Positions 16,946 through 26,569 are shown, numbered from the stretch's first letter. The stretch is 64,000 nucleotides of DNA from Alphaproteobacteria bacterium (GCA_030680745.1 JAUXUR010000059.1:1-64000); one strand, 5' to 3'. Numbers and translations: made by a program. The notes: generated by a model from the letters alone, not told the origin.

Positions 16946-17919
16946 TGATGATTTCGGCTTATGCAGAATCTTGGCCAATTCGAGGAAGATTTACAATTTC
17001 GCGTGGTTCTAAAACAAGCGCTGAGGTGATTGTTGTCGAATGCCATAAAAATGGACAAAAAATTGGCTGGGGTGAGGCTGTTCCCTATAATCATTATGGT
17101 GAATCAATAGCGCAAAGTTTAGAACAAATTGAAAGCGTTAAAGATAAAATTCAAAATGGATTAACGAGGGTAGAATTAATCAATCTTATGCCACAAGGTG
17201 CTGCGCGCAATGCTATTGATTGCGCTTTGTGGGATTTAGAATCCAAAGAAAAAAATGTGCCTGTATGGCGTCTTGCAGGACTTCCAGAACCAAAACCTAT
17301 GATTACTGCTTATACAATAAGTTATAAATCGTCTATTGAGATGGGGCAAGACGCTGCAATGCATGCGCATCGACCTTTGCTTAAAATAAAACTTTCTAAA
17401 GAAGATGATTTAGAACGTATTGAAAATGTGCATAAAAATGCACCTAATAGTAAAATAATTGTCGATGCTAATGAAGCTTGGACGTTAGAAATTCTTGAAA
17501 GATTAGCTCCTAAACTAACAGATTTAAATGTTGTGTTGATTGAACAGCCTTTGCCAGCAGACCAAGACAATGATCTCATAGGTAAAACATTTCAAGTGCC
17601 GCTTTGTGCTGATGAATCATGTCGTAAAATTGAAGATCTGCCTGATTTAGCTAAAAAATATCAATATATTAATATTAAGCTCGATAAAACCGGTGGCTTA
17701 ACACATGCTATTGATTTTGTTAAAGAGGCGCAGCGATTAAATTTAAAAATGATGATTGGCTGTATGGTTGCAACTTCATTATCAATGGCACCTGCTATGC
17801 TTTTGGGTGCTTATGCTGATTTTATAGATCTTGATGGACCGCTTTTACTTGAAAAAGATCGTGAGAATGCTATTTATTTTGATCATAGCTTGATGCATCC
17901 GTCAGCAATATGGGGGTGA
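16945..17919 (+). CDS. dgcA: N-acetyl-D-glutamate racemase DgcA (enolase superfamily)
   Basis: An enolase-superfamily enzyme of 324 residues from the dipeptide-epimerase / muconate-lactonizing branch. The acid/base pair and metal ligands are visible: KIK in LLKIKLSK, Asp in VDANEAW, Glu in IEQPLP, Asp in CADESC, and the second lysine in INIKLDKTGG. I use the ATG overlapping the dgcN stop. An upstream GTG two codons earlier is less likely. Paired with dgcN it would racemise N-acetyl-D-glutamate to the L form. Without that neighbour it would be read as an L-Ala-D/L-Glu epimerase (YcjG type), which remains the alternative; both roles handle peptidoglycan-derived glutamate. Confidence 0.86.
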   Translation: MMISAYAESWPIRGRFTISRGSKTSAEVIVVECHKNGQKIGWGEAVPYNHYGESIAQSLEQIESVKDKIQNGLTRVELINLMPQGAARNAIDCALWDLESKEKNVPVWRLAGLPEPKPMITAYTISYKSSIEMGQDAAMHAHRPLLKIKLSKEDDLERIENVHKNAPNSKIIVDANEAWTLEILERLAPKLTDLNVVLIEQPLPADQDNDLIGKTFQVPLCADESCRKIEDLPDLAKKYQYINIKLDKTGGLTHAIDFVKEAQRLNLKMMIGCMVATSLSMAPAMLLGAYADFIDLDGPLLLEKDRENAIYFDHSLMHPSAIWG

Positions 17920-18210
17920 TACCTTATGTTTAGTATTTTTACTTGTTTTGAATTAGCGCATTATGTAGATTTGAAATTAAGTTTGCCTATTTTTATGATT
18001 AATGATAATAATAACGTATAACTAATTATTAATATTTAAGAGTATAATTTTTTATACTATGTAATCTAGAAATGTATGCATTTAGTGGATTACGATAACT
18101 TTGTTAGTGATGCGTTTGTGTGGATGTATAAAATTTAATAAGATATTAAATTTTTACAGATATAATGAAGTCGTAGACTTACGTTTAACAACAAAATAAA
18201 AGGATGTAAA

Positions 18211-18624
18211 ATGAGTATTTTCTGGAAAAGAATATGGGCTTATCTTATTGATTTAGCGTTTTTTAGTATGTTTTTTTATTTATTTTTTGTTGTAATGAAT
18301 AAAATACATTTTTTTGAATTATTTTCGTTTGTTCCAAAATACTTTGATGTTGATTTATTGGTTTTTTTATTATTTTTTATTTTATTAAGTGTGTATTTTG
18401 CGATTTTAGAAAGTTCGAAATGGCAAACTTCAATTGGTAAAAAAATCATGGGGCTTATTCTGACTGACGCTGAAGGCAATCGACTTAGTTTTTGGACGTG
18501 TTTCGCCCGCGCTTTTGTTTTCCAAATCATATTTTGGATAGAAATTTTAGCTTCAGGAGTTTACCAAAAAGAATTTTTTCACGATAAAATTTTTCATCAC
18601 ACTAAAGTAATCTACAAAAGATAA
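18211..18624 (+). CDS. RDD-family membrane protein
   Basis: A small membrane protein of 137 residues. It opens WKRIWAYLIDLAFFSMFFYL, the RDD-type first helix with an Arg and an Asp. A second hydrophobic helix follows at about 45-65, then the conserved loop IGKKIMGLILTDAEGNRLSF, then a third helix. The function of RDD proteins is not settled; some are linked to ion exchange. AAAGGATG provides a good ribosome site. It stands alone between dgcA and the pst operon. Confidence 0.85.
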   Translation: MSIFWKRIWAYLIDLAFFSMFFYLFFVVMNKIHFFELFSFVPKYFDVDLLVFLLFFILLSVYFAILESSKWQTSIGKKIMGLILTDAEGNRLSFWTCFARAFVFQIIFWIEILASGVYQKEFFHDKIFHHTKVIYKR

Positions 18625-18969
18625 ATTATTAAAATTTGTATTTTTATAAAAAACAAAATGATAAATTGAAATAATTTCTTATAAATATTAAAACTATATT
18701 CTTTAGAAACCCTAAATATTAAACAATCCTATTCATGAAAAAATTTTTTAAAATTTTCTCACGTGAATGTTCACAACAATCTAAAAAAATGAAGCTTAAA
18801 AAAACTATACCTAAATAATTTGGAAATGCTAGTTTTTAGGCATGAAATTTTTGGTTCAAAAAGCGACCAAAGGTCATCGGTTAAAAACGGTAGATTCAGA
18901 TTATTTGGGTATAAGGTACTAGCGTAATTTTATTCTCTATACTAACATGTTGTAATGAGGGAAAAGTGC
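18625..18969. other. Intergenic leader of the pst operon
   Basis: AT-rich. Contains family A copy 4 (18806-18913) and then about 55 bp of leader before pstS. A possible -10 box TATACT is near 18938. No convincing Pho box was seen. Confidence 0.5.
18806..18913 (-). repeat. Palindromic repeat family A, copy 4 (internally deleted)
   Basis: Reverse-oriented copy of 108 bp. Both ends are present (TATACCTAAATAATTTGGAA and CAGATTATTTGGGTATA), but about 55 bp of the centre, including the TAAGGTAAAACAATTATCTG block, is missing. It sits upstream of pstS. Confidence 0.88.
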
Positions 18970-19998
18970 ATGCTAACCAATAAACAAAAAAAAATAAGCA
19001 TCTTTTTAATTTTTGCAATCTACGTATCCCCTTTGTTTGCAAGGGATTATATCCATATTGTAGGCTCTAATACCATTTATCCGTTCTCAGCAAGTATTGC
19101 AGAAGCTTATGCTCAAAAAACAGGCGTAAAAGCCCCAATTATTGAAAGTATGGGTACAGGCGGTGGTGCCAAATTATTTTGTGCTGGCATTGGTCCAAAT
19201 AGTCCCGATATTTTAAATGCGTCTCGTGCTTTAACTGAATCCGAAATTAAAAAATGTCGTGAAAAAGGGGTTGATTTTGTTGAGCTCACAATAGGATATG
19301 ACGCAATTGTTTTGGCGCAATCAATGCAAAGCACGCCAATCAATTTAAATTTTGAAGAAATATATAAGGCTTTAACGAAATCTACATTAAGCAAAGGAAT
19401 GTTTGTTAAAAATTATTATAAATTATGGGATGAAATTAATAATTCGACATTAAAACGTAAAATTATTTTTTATGGACCGCAAGCAGGATCAGGCACACGC
19501 GATGCACTTATTCATATGATTATTGAAAAAGGGTGTAAGGAACTTCCAGCCTATCAAAATTTTAACGAGCGACAAAAAAAAGATTATTGTTATTCAATTC
19601 GTGAAGATGAGCATTATGTCGAAATTGGTGAAAATTACCAATTTGTCTTTCACAAAACCAATCAAAATCCAGATGCAATTGGCATTTTTGGGTATAGTTA
19701 CTTTTTATCAAATAAAAATGTAATTAACGCCATTCCTATAAATGGGTATTTACCTGATATAAAAAACATTTTAGATCATACATATCCTTTAATACGTCCT
19801 TTATATCTTTATATCAAAAAAAATAATATTAAACATATTAAGTCATTCAAGTCATTTTTGAAATTCATTAAGAAAAGCAATGCCTTTGCTGCAGATGGAT
19901 TTTTAATAAAAATTGGTTTTATTCCACTGAAAGATAACGAGTATAAAATTTTTAATGGAGAATTAAATAAGATTATTGGAGATAAAAATGGCTCTTAA
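18970..19998 (+). CDS. pstS: Phosphate ABC transporter substrate-binding protein PstS
   Basis: A periplasmic phosphate-binding protein. I start at ATG 18970, which has GAGGGA 8 bases upstream and opens a signal peptide (IFLIFAIYVSPLFA, cut near residue 24); an ATG five codons earlier is the alternative. The mature protein starts RDYIHIVGSNTIYPFSASIA, whose GSNTIYPF loop binds phosphate. The hinge region has GPQAGSGTRDAL, another phosphate-contact motif. It is the first gene of a five-gene unit with pstC, pstA, pstB and phoU, overlapping pstC by 11 bp. Confidence 0.94.
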   Translation: MLTNKQKKISIFLIFAIYVSPLFARDYIHIVGSNTIYPFSASIAEAYAQKTGVKAPIIESMGTGGGAKLFCAGIGPNSPDILNASRALTESEIKKCREKGVDFVELTIGYDAIVLAQSMQSTPINLNFEEIYKALTKSTLSKGMFVKNYYKLWDEINNSTLKRKIIFYGPQAGSGTRDALIHMIIEKGCKELPAYQNFNERQKKDYCYSIREDEHYVEIGENYQFVFHKTNQNPDAIGIFGYSYFLSNKNVINAIPINGYLPDIKNILDHTYPLIRPLYLYIKKNNIKHIKSFKSFLKFIKKSNAFAADGFLIKIGFIPLKDNEYKIFNGELNKIIGDKNGS

Positions 19999-21211
19999 TC
20001 TTATTTTTTTGTTAAGTATTTTTGCTTTAGGATTTGTTGGATATTTTTATGCGACAGCTAAAAAAGAAATAAGTATTGCACATAAAAAAGATCGATTTTT
20101 TATTTCATCTTATCTTTTTTTACGCGTGTTAACGTTAAACCTATCGATTTTTATTATTTTTTTATTTTTTGAAAATATTATTAATCAACATATGGATTTA
20201 GAAAATAATATTTATTTTTATATTAAAATTATTTTTTTATCTTTTTCCTTTTTATTTATTGTGTTTATGTCACTCAAAAAAATAAGAACAACAACTCAAT
20301 TTCTTATAAAGCGCGATCAATATCTTAAAATATGGATATCCATACCGCTTTGGATCACTATTTTTTTGTGTTTCGGTATTATTATTATTTTAATTGATGG
20401 AACAATTCAATTTTTCCAAAAGGCAAATATATTTGACTTTTTGTTTGAGTTGGATTGGAAGCCTTTTAGTGTGATTACACAATGGGGGCATGATTATGAA
20501 GGTGGATTTGGTGTTATTCCGCTGCTTTTTGGTAGTTTTTTTGTAGCTTTTATTGCCCTTTTTTACGCCATCCCTTTGAGTATTTTATCGGCTTTATTTT
20601 TAAGCGAATATGCATCGCCCAAATGGACAAATATTCTTAAACCAATCATCGAACTTTTAGCGGGTATTCCAACGATTGTGTATGGATTTTTTGCTGTATT
20701 AGTCGTTACTCCTTACGTTCAGTTTTTAGCACATCTTTGTGGTTTTACTGCTTCATCGGAAAATGTACTTTCAGCATCACTCGTTATGGGTATTATGCTG
20801 ATTCCTTACGTGCTTTCAACTTCATTGGAAGCTTTTCAAGCAGTACCTAAAACGATGCGAGATGCATCATATGCGATGGGTGCCACAAAATGGGAAACGA
20901 TCTATCATATCATTTTGCCTGAAACGTGGGGGACTGTTTTAGCTTCTATTCTTTTGGCATTATCGCGTGCTTTAGGTGAAACGATGATTGTGGTGATGGC
21001 TTTAGGTGTTTCAGCACAATTAAGTCTAAATCCATTGGAATCAACGACTACAATAACTGTTCAAATTTTATCTATTTTGACAGGGGATCAAGAATTTGAT
21101 AGCCCTAAAACATTGGTGACTTTTGCATTAGCCTTAACGTTGTTTATAATTACCTTTATATTAAACACAATTGCTTACAAAAAAATAAAAGGTAAAAAAA
21201 GAAATGGATAA
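19988..21211 (+). CDS. pstC: Phosphate ABC transporter permease PstC
   Basis: An inner-membrane permease of 407 residues. The start is the ATG at 19988, 6 bases after GGAG; a TTG four codons upstream overlaps that site and is not used. It has an N-terminal extension with extra hydrophobic helices (1-30, 40-60, 70-95) before the usual core. The EAA-type loop is around YAMGATKWETIYHIILPETWG (about 300-320), followed by LALSRALGETMIVVMALG, typical of PstC. The gene overlaps pstS at its start and pstA at its end (8 bp). Confidence 0.94.
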   Translation: MALNLIFLLSIFALGFVGYFYATAKKEISIAHKKDRFFISSYLFLRVLTLNLSIFIIFLFFENIINQHMDLENNIYFYIKIIFLSFSFLFIVFMSLKKIRTTTQFLIKRDQYLKIWISIPLWITIFLCFGIIIILIDGTIQFFQKANIFDFLFELDWKPFSVITQWGHDYEGGFGVIPLLFGSFFVAFIALFYAIPLSILSALFLSEYASPKWTNILKPIIELLAGIPTIVYGFFAVLVVTPYVQFLAHLCGFTASSENVLSASLVMGIMLIPYVLSTSLEAFQAVPKTMRDASYAMGATKWETIYHIILPETWGTVLASILLALSRALGETMIVVMALGVSAQLSLNPLESTTTITVQILSILTGDQEFDSPKTLVTFALALTLFIITFILNTIAYKKIKGKKRNG

Positions 21212-22277
21212 TATAAAAAAAAGAAATTTCAAAAATACTTTTTTTAAAATTTTTAGTTTTTTGTTTCTTGTTAAGATCACGTTTTTAGTTTTAATACTTG
21301 TTGGGTCTATTTTTTTAAGTGGGTATAGTGCATTTTTTAAAACCACTTTAAATCTTGATGAAAAAAGTCTAAATTTATTTAGTCAAGAAGAAAAAGATCT
21401 TTTGTTTATTCAAGATGAGGCAGGCGATTTATTTCCAACAGATGAGCTCGATTTGATCCATAGAGGAACATTTAAAAAAATTAAAAAAGACGAGGATCAA
21501 AAGCTTCAAGATCTTTATCAAAAATTAAAGGAACTTAAAGCGATTAAAACCAGTTTTAATCTTGATTTTTTAATACATTCCGACTCAATGAATCCATATA
21601 AAGCAGGATTAGGGGCTGCTATTATTGGTACCTTATATATTTTATGTATTGTTATTGTGATAACAGTTCCTTTTGGTATTGCCGCAGGTATCTATTGTCA
21701 GGAATTTTTATCGACAAGACTTAAAAAATGGATAGAGCCTTTGATTTTAAATATGGCGGCCATTCCTTCTATTATTTATGGTTTGGTTGGGCTTGTTGTT
21801 TTTATACAATTTTTTCATCTTCCACGCTCTAGTGGTTTAGTAGGCGGCCTTGTTTTAAGTTTTCTAGTGCTCCCACAAATGATTGTTATCACGCAAGAAG
21901 CTTTAAAATCAGTGCCACAAACTTTGAAAGATGCGACTTTGGCCATGGGGGCAACAAAAATTCAAACGATTTGGCAACATGTTTTGCCTTGGGCTATGCG
22001 TCCTATTTTAACGAGTGTTGTTCTAAGTTTTGCCCGTGTTATTGGTGAAACAGCGCCACTTTTAATGATTGGTATGGTGGCTTTTATCGCAAGTCCTGCT
22101 TCATCGCCCTTAGAACCAACGTCAACTTTACCAGTTCAAATATTTTTATGGTCTAGAAATCCTGATCCAGCTTTCGTTGAAAAGACATCGGGGGCTATAC
22201 TTATTTTAATGCTGCTTTTAATATTGGTGAACGCCATTGTAGCCTTTTTAAGGCATAAGATGAAAAGAGTTCAATAA
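21204..22277 (+). CDS. pstA: Phosphate ABC transporter permease PstA
   Basis: An inner-membrane permease of 357 residues. After the first helix (about 20-45) comes a hydrophilic insert of about 70 residues rich in Asp, Glu and Lys, placed outside the membrane. Five core helices then follow. The EAA loop is [19 protein letters not shown], and the segment [20 protein letters not shown] is typical of PstA. The stop codon overlaps the pstB start as TAATG. Confidence 0.94.
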   Translation: MDNIKKRNFKNTFFKIFSFLFLVKITFLVLILVGSIFLSGYSAFFKTTLNLDEKSLNLFSQEEKDLLFIQDEAGDLFPTDELDLIHRGTFKKIKKDEDQKLQDLYQKLKELKAIKTSFNLDFLIHSDSMNPYKAGLGAAIIGTLYILCIVIVITVPFGIAAGIYCQEFLSTRLKKWIEPLILNMAAIPSIIYGLVGLVVFIQFFHLPRSSGLVGGLVLSFLVLPQMIVITQEALKSVPQTLKDATLAMGATKIQTIWQHVLPWAMRPILTSVVLSFARVIGETAPLLMIGMVAFIASPASSPLEPTSTLPVQIFLWSRNPDPAFVEKTSGAILILMLLLILVNAIVAFLRHKMKRVQ

Positions 22278-23047
22278 TGCCGGTCAAAGAAGATCCTTTT
22301 ATCATTTGTGCAAAAGATGTTTCTGTTTTTATAGGTAAATCGCAATTAATCCAAAATGTGCATTTAAATTTTCTTAAGAATAAGGTAACGGCTCTTATTG
22401 GTGCATCTGGTAGTGGCAAATCAACTTTTTTAAGATGTATCAATCGGTTAAATGATGATGTTGATGGTTTTAAACTTGAAGGCGAAATTTTATTTCATGA
22501 AAAAAATATTTATGACAATCAAACAGATTTGGTGAGTCTACGCACTAAAATTGGGATGGTGTTTCAAAAACCAACAGCTTTTCCCAAATCAATTTATGAA
22601 AATGTTGCTTATGGTTTAAGATTGCACAATCTAACGAAGTCGGGAAAAGAATGCGACGAAATCGTTGAAAATGCACTTATGCGTGCGTCTTTATGGGAAG
22701 AAGTTAAGGATCGTCTTGACGACGAAGCATATCGTTTGTCAGGTGGTCAATTACAGCGTTTAGCCATTGCACGAAGCATTGCCATAGAACCAGAGGTTAT
22801 ATTAATGGATGAACCTTGTTCAGCGCTTGACCCAATTGCAACGGCACGTATCGAAGAATTGATTGATGACCTTAAGCAAAAATTTACGATTATTTTGGTG
22901 ACGCATTCAATGCAGCAAGCAGCCCGCGTTTCAGAGCGAACAGCTTTTTTTAATAAAGGGATATTAATAGAAGAAGGGCCATCAAACGAATTTTTTACAA
23001 ACCCACAAAATGAATTAACGCAACGTTATATTACAGGAAGAGGTTAA
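22277..23047 (+). CDS. pstB: Phosphate ABC transporter ATP-binding protein PstB
   Basis: The ATPase of the phosphate importer, 256 residues. Walker A is [19 protein letters not shown] (about 39-57), the Q-loop is [21 protein letters not shown], the ABC signature is [16 protein letters not shown], and Walker B is [16 protein letters not shown], with the switch histidine in VTHSMQQA. The CINRLND segment after Walker A is diagnostic for PstB. It is coupled to pstA and lies 4 bp before phoU. Confidence 0.97.
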   Translation: MPVKEDPFIICAKDVSVFIGKSQLIQNVHLNFLKNKVTALIGASGSGKSTFLRCINRLNDDVDGFKLEGEILFHEKNIYDNQTDLVSLRTKIGMVFQKPTAFPKSIYENVAYGLRLHNLTKSGKECDEIVENALMRASLWEEVKDRLDDEAYRLSGGQLQRLAIARSIAIEPEVILMDEPCSALDPIATARIEELIDDLKQKFTIILVTHSMQQAARVSERTAFFNKGILIEEGPSNEFFTNPQNELTQRYITGRG

Positions 23048-23051
23048 TGAA

Positions 23052-23741
23052 ATGAGTCCCGAACATAAACATATTGTGAAATCATTTGACCAGGATTTAC
23101 AAAGATTACAAGAGCTTTTTATGGAACTTAATGCGCTTGTGATTCTTCAATTGGAAAAAGCGTCTACGGCTGTCATTGAACATGATAAACATATGGCAAA
23201 AGAAATATACGAAGATGACGATAAAGTAGATGCAATAGAATTTGAGATAACACAGTTTTCGCTTAGGCTTTTAGCGCAGCGTCAACCGTTAGGGGAAGAT
23301 CTTAGACGTATTGTATCTGCTTTTAAAATTGCTACAAATTTAGAACGTATTGGTGATTATGCTGAAAATATGGCCAAACGTATTTTAAAAAGTGAAAATC
23401 ATCGTAAGCTTCATGAAAGCAATCCATTTAGACAATCTTTTTTAACGCTTACCAAGGTTGTAATGAATCGCTTGGAAGAGGTTATGAAGGCTTATGTTGA
23501 AAATGATGCCGAAACAGCCCAAAAATTGTGGAAAAAAGACGAAGAAATAAATGAATTTTATTGGCAATCATTTCAAGAAATTCTTAATTTTATGATAGCA
23601 CATCCACAAGATATTCCTTTTTATACTGATTTGTTATTTATTTTGAAAAATCTTGAACGTGCTGGCGATCGTATTTCCAACATTGCTGAATCAATCGTGT
23701 TTATAAAGTTGGGATCATTGAAGGTAAAAAAAGAGAAGTAA
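23052..23741 (+). CDS. phoU: Phosphate signalling regulator PhoU
   Basis: A cytoplasmic all-helical protein of 229 residues with two PhoU repeats. The metal-binding pairs are seen in ATNLERIGDYAENMAKR (about 96-112) and in LKNLERAGDRISNIAE (about 197-212). PhoU restrains phosphate uptake and signals between the Pst transporter and a PhoR kinase. No phoB or phoR gene lies in this window. It is the last gene of the pst unit; its ATG follows pstB by 4 bp, with AGAGG upstream. Confidence 0.95.
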   Translation: MSPEHKHIVKSFDQDLQRLQELFMELNALVILQLEKASTAVIEHDKHMAKEIYEDDDKVDAIEFEITQFSLRLLAQRQPLGEDLRRIVSAFKIATNLERIGDYAENMAKRILKSENHRKLHESNPFRQSFLTLTKVVMNRLEEVMKAYVENDAETAQKLWKKDEEINEFYWQSFQEILNFMIAHPQDIPFYTDLLFILKNLERAGDRISNIAESIVFIKLGSLKVKKEK

Positions 23742-23787
23742 TATATTGCTCAATCTACCGGACAAAAAATGAAATTGTTTCGGTTTC

Positions 23788-23946
23788 ACCTCTCCCCTTG
23801 TGGGAGAGGTAGGCGCGCAGCGACGGGTGAGGAGTATCTAAAGCGTTCACAAAGAGCAACACCATCATGCCATAATCTAAGCATTGCCAAACAAATACCC
23901 CTCACCCGCTCCCTTTGGTCGCGACCTCTCCCACAAGGGGAGAGGT
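23788..23946. repeat. Palindromic repeat family D (ACCTCTCCC type)
   Basis: About 159 bp. ACCTCTCCCCTTGTGGGAGA opens it and CTCCCACAAGGGGAGAGGT closes it, giving a near-perfect 20-bp terminal stem. An inner pair GACGGGTGAGG / CCTCACCCG is present. It follows phoU and may act as its 3'-end structure. The sequence resembles a repeat type widely scattered in proteobacterial genomes. Confidence 0.88.
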
Positions 23947-23998
23947 AAAAAAACACCGGTTTTGCCCGGGTTTTTCAAAAGTAATGTGGGAATAAGAT

Positions 23999-24922
23999 TT
24001 AGTAACGAAGTTTTATACCCATGGTTAAAGGGAATGATAATGTGCTTTTAGCTGAACGTGTGACTTTGCTATAGGCTTTTAAAACACCTGGGCTTATACG
24101 AACTTGATTGAAATGTTTGTTGTATTTTATGCCAGTTGATCCAATTGCTTCTGCCATTGCAACAATCGAAAATACATCAGATAAACGATAATCAAAGCCT
24201 AATTGCAATCCACCGCTAAAACCTGTTGAGTTTTTGAAAAATGGCACATGAGTAGGTGTTGGATTTCGGTTACGAGAAGTTAAATTTCTGACTGAAAATT
24301 TTCCATGTGTGCGATGTAAGAACCCTAATTTAGCACCAACAAAAGGTGTTACAAAGGAATCAATATCAACGTAAAAACGACCACCTACATAACCTGCATA
24401 AGAATTATAATTTTTTGATTTTGATCTAAGTGTATTGTTTCTACCCGCGAAAGTAAAAGGCGTATATCGACGATCATCTGCAGCTGCATAACTATAATCG
24501 AAGTTCAAAAAAAGCTCTAAATTATTCATAATACCGTAAGCGATTTCAGCACCTGCTGTAAAAGGAAGATCATAAAGATCGCCCCAATCAAATTTTCTGG
24601 AATCTCTATAAACGGATGTGTTGTTGAGGATTGAATAATTGCCACTAGGAATTGTAACTGGTCCCCTTGTAATATTAGCAATGGTGCCAGTTAGTTTAAT
24701 ATCATTGCTAAACATGGTAGGGGCAATACCTGCACGTGCAGCGACACTCCATTGACCTTCGTGAATAGCATAATTTGTATGGCTCGATGTGTTGTCTGCA
24801 TTAGAATAAACTGTTTTTTGTTGATGGGGACCCATATCCTCCATGCCACCAGCAAAAATAGATGATGAAGCTGTCAAAAAAGCAATAGAAGCAATGGTAG
24901 TTACAATGGATTTTTTTAACAT
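23999..24922 (-). CDS. Outer-membrane beta-barrel protein, tandem paralogue 1
   Basis: A secreted protein of 307 residues. Its signal peptide (hydrophobic core TTIASIAFLTASSSIFAGG) is followed by the family's GGMEDMGPHQQ linker. Family landmarks: EGQWSVAARAGIAPT after the linker, a barrel segment with FVTPFVGAKLGFLHRTHGK, then STGFSGGLQLGFDYRLSD, SIVAMAEAIGSTG, and a C-terminal strand FPLTMGIKLRY ending in an aromatic residue. It is the most diverged of five adjacent relatives and lacks the CEG motif seen in paralogues 2-4. AAGGAAAG provides the ribosome site. It is likely surface-exposed; pore function is not proven. Confidence 0.85.
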   Translation of the reverse strand: MLKKSIVTTIASIAFLTASSSIFAGGMEDMGPHQQKTVYSNADNTSSHTNYAIHEGQWSVAARAGIAPTMFSNDIKLTGTIANITRGPVTIPSGNYSILNNTSVYRDSRKFDWGDLYDLPFTAGAEIAYGIMNNLELFLNFDYSYAAADDRRYTPFTFAGRNNTLRSKSKNYNSYAGYVGGRFYVDIDSFVTPFVGAKLGFLHRTHGKFSVRNLTSRNRNPTPTHVPFFKNSTGFSGGLQLGFDYRLSDVFSIVAMAEAIGSTGIKYNKHFNQVRISPGVLKAYSKVTRSAKSTLSFPLTMGIKLRY

Positions 24923-24971
24923 GTTAACTTTCCTTATTAAAAATAGAGGGACATTCTTATATTTTGATAAA

Positions 24972-25133
24972 TATACTCAAATAATTTGAAAATGCCGATT
25001 TTTAGGCATGAGATTTGAGATGATTTTTGATGCCAAAAATTATGATAGCTAATTGTTTTACCTTAAGAATTTTTGGTTCAAAAAGCATCCAAAGATCATC
25101 GACTAAAAACGGTAGTTTCAGATTATTTGGGTA
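24972..25133 (-). repeat. Palindromic repeat family A, copy 5
   Basis: Reverse-oriented, near full-length copy. The left tip is TATACTCAAATAATTTGAAA and the right tip GATTATTTGGGTAATAC is slightly degraded. It lies 50 bp upstream of omp paralogue 1, within its promoter region. Confidence 0.87.
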
Positions 25134-25290
25134 ATACCCCTTTCGATTAACGTAGTCTGAAGGGTAAGGATGTTTTTTGTCTATAAATGTGTATAGGTTT
25201 AAATAAGAATTTTATGGAGATGTAATAAGACTATCACAGTTGAATGTGATGCGAATGGTTTGAAAGGGAAAGAAGAAAAATGGATATGAA

Positions 25291-25312
25291 AAACCCCTCA
25301 GAGGAGGGGTTT
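25291..25312 (-). terminator. Terminator of omp paralogue 2
   Basis: AAACCCCTC-AGAG-GAGGGGTTT stem, read on the minus strand with a T-rich tail. Near-identical terminators end paralogues 3, 4 and 5. Confidence 0.88.
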
Positions 25313-25344
25313 AACATTTATAGTCATAGTGTAAAAGTTCTTAA

Positions 25345-26247
25345 TTACAGACGGACTTTTATGCCTGCAGTAATGGGGAAAGAAAATGTTCCACCGGATG
25401 AGCGTGTTGCTCTAGAATATAGACGGTCACCACGTGTATCAGTGAATACATGTGCATCTCTTCTATGTGTATTGGAACGTGTTGTGCCAATAGCTTCAGC
25501 CATTACAAACAAAGAAACGGGATCATTGACGCAATAATCAAGCCCTGCTTGTACACCAGCACTAAAGCCTGTTGAGTCTTTATTGTGATGTGCTCTATAA
25601 CTAGCATCTAAGAGTGTACTACTAGTTTGAGTTATAACTACTCTCACTCTATCTTTGCCATGTTGACGATTAAGAACACCCAATTTACCACCAATGAATG
25701 GTGAGAATCTACAATTTAGATCAAAGAAATAACGTCCGCCAAGGTAGAATCCATAAGAATTGAAATCATCTTGCTTGTAGCGTGTTGAAACATAAATTGT
25801 TCCTGCTGGATCACTTATACTGCGTCTCGTATGACGATTTTTAGATCCTGACGAAGTCGCAAAATCAAAATTGAAGAATACTTCAACATTGTCCATTGGT
25901 ACATATCCAAGATCAACGCCTGCTGTAAAAGGTGTATTATGATGATGTACATCATGTGTGTGCGTGTGAATAACACCACCTGTTACGCTATTTACAAACG
26001 TCACTTTAGCACGCCCTTTTCTATTCGAAGCTGATGGTGCAATACCAGCGCGTGCTGTGAGTGTCCATTGACCTTCTTTTAAAGTTGGCCCTTCACAAGA
26101 ACGAGCAACTACTGGTTCTATAGGTGCTGGATGATATACTGGTGCTTGACGTGGCCCCATGTCGCCTGTGCCACCTGCAAAAGCAGGCGTTAATGCTGTT
26201 GAAAAGGCAACAGCTGAAATTATTGTCAAAAAAGATTTTCTTAACAT
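25345..26247 (-). CDS. Outer-membrane beta-barrel protein, tandem paralogue 2
   Basis: 300 residues. Signal peptide (FLTIISAVAFSTALTPAFA), then GGTGDMGPRQ and a proline-rich linker with RSCEGP. The body carries EGQWTLTARAGIAPS, FSPFIGGKLGVLNRQHGK, STGFSAGVQAGLDYCVND, SLFVMAEAIGTT, and a final strand FPITAGIKVRL. Two cysteines, in the linker and in DYCVN, recur in paralogues 3 and 4 and could form a disulphide. Its signal peptide and 5' leader are nearly identical to those of paralogue 3, suggesting recent duplication or gene conversion. A histidine-rich loop (HTHTHDVHHH, about 95-104) replaces the repeat loop of paralogue 3. Confidence 0.87.
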   Translation of the reverse strand: MLRKSFLTIISAVAFSTALTPAFAGGTGDMGPRQAPVYHPAPIEPVVARSCEGPTLKEGQWTLTARAGIAPSASNRKGRAKVTFVNSVTGGVIHTHTHDVHHHNTPFTAGVDLGYVPMDNVEVFFNFDFATSSGSKNRHTRRSISDPAGTIYVSTRYKQDDFNSYGFYLGGRYFFDLNCRFSPFIGGKLGVLNRQHGKDRVRVVITQTSSTLLDASYRAHHNKDSTGFSAGVQAGLDYCVNDPVSLFVMAEAIGTTRSNTHRRDAHVFTDTRGDRLYSRATRSSGGTFSFPITAGIKVRL

Positions 26248-26569
26248 GCTTACTTTCCTTCATAAAGATAAGGGGATTTCGTCTCCCAAAACTAGATTTA
26301 ATTAGTTGTTTTTTTTAGGCAGACAGGTTCTACAGGGTACATTAAAATTGGTTTGATAGGCATACCCTTTTCAATAAAAGTAGTCTGCATTGGAAGAGTA
26401 TTTTCCGTCTACATGTTACTGTAAGATTAAAAAAGAACTTTGTTGAGATGTTGTAAAGTTGCAATATATGAGTGTATCTTAGATGTGACAAGAAAGAATT
26501 AAGATTCAAAAATGGATATAAAAAACCCCTCAAAAGAGGGGTTTTTCATTAGGTACGAAAAGTTTTTAA
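26248..26569. other. Intergenic stretch between omp paralogues 2 and 3
   Basis: The leader of paralogue 2 (about 26248-26300, TTTCCTTCATAAAGATAAGG block) is nearly identical to that of paralogue 3. The terminator of paralogue 3 is at 26521-26546. No gene. Confidence 0.65.
26521..26546 (-). terminator. Terminator of omp paralogue 3
   Basis: AAAAACCCCTC-AAAA-GAGGGGTTTTT, a strong stem with T-runs, 24 bp from the stop codon. Confidence 0.9.

Larger units (their letters stand above)
24923..25344. other. Intergenic stretch between omp paralogues 1 and 2
   Basis: Holds family A copy 5 (24972-25133), then sequence related to the spacers at about 26355-26530 and 27665-27850, then the terminator of paralogue 2. 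The shared spacer sequence shows that the duplication unit included flanking DNA. Confidence 0.65.

Noticed and set aside
17925-18020. 31-codon frame after dgcA
   Set aside because: Too short, with no clear ribosome site or feature.
18900-18970. Pho box upstream of pstS
   Set aside because: No recognisable direct repeats of the Pho-box type were found; only a possible -10 element.
25280-25537. Plus-strand frame starting in the omp terminator
   Set aside because: It begins in a terminator hairpin and then reads the antisense of omp paralogue 2; a similar false frame occurs at 27758-28090.
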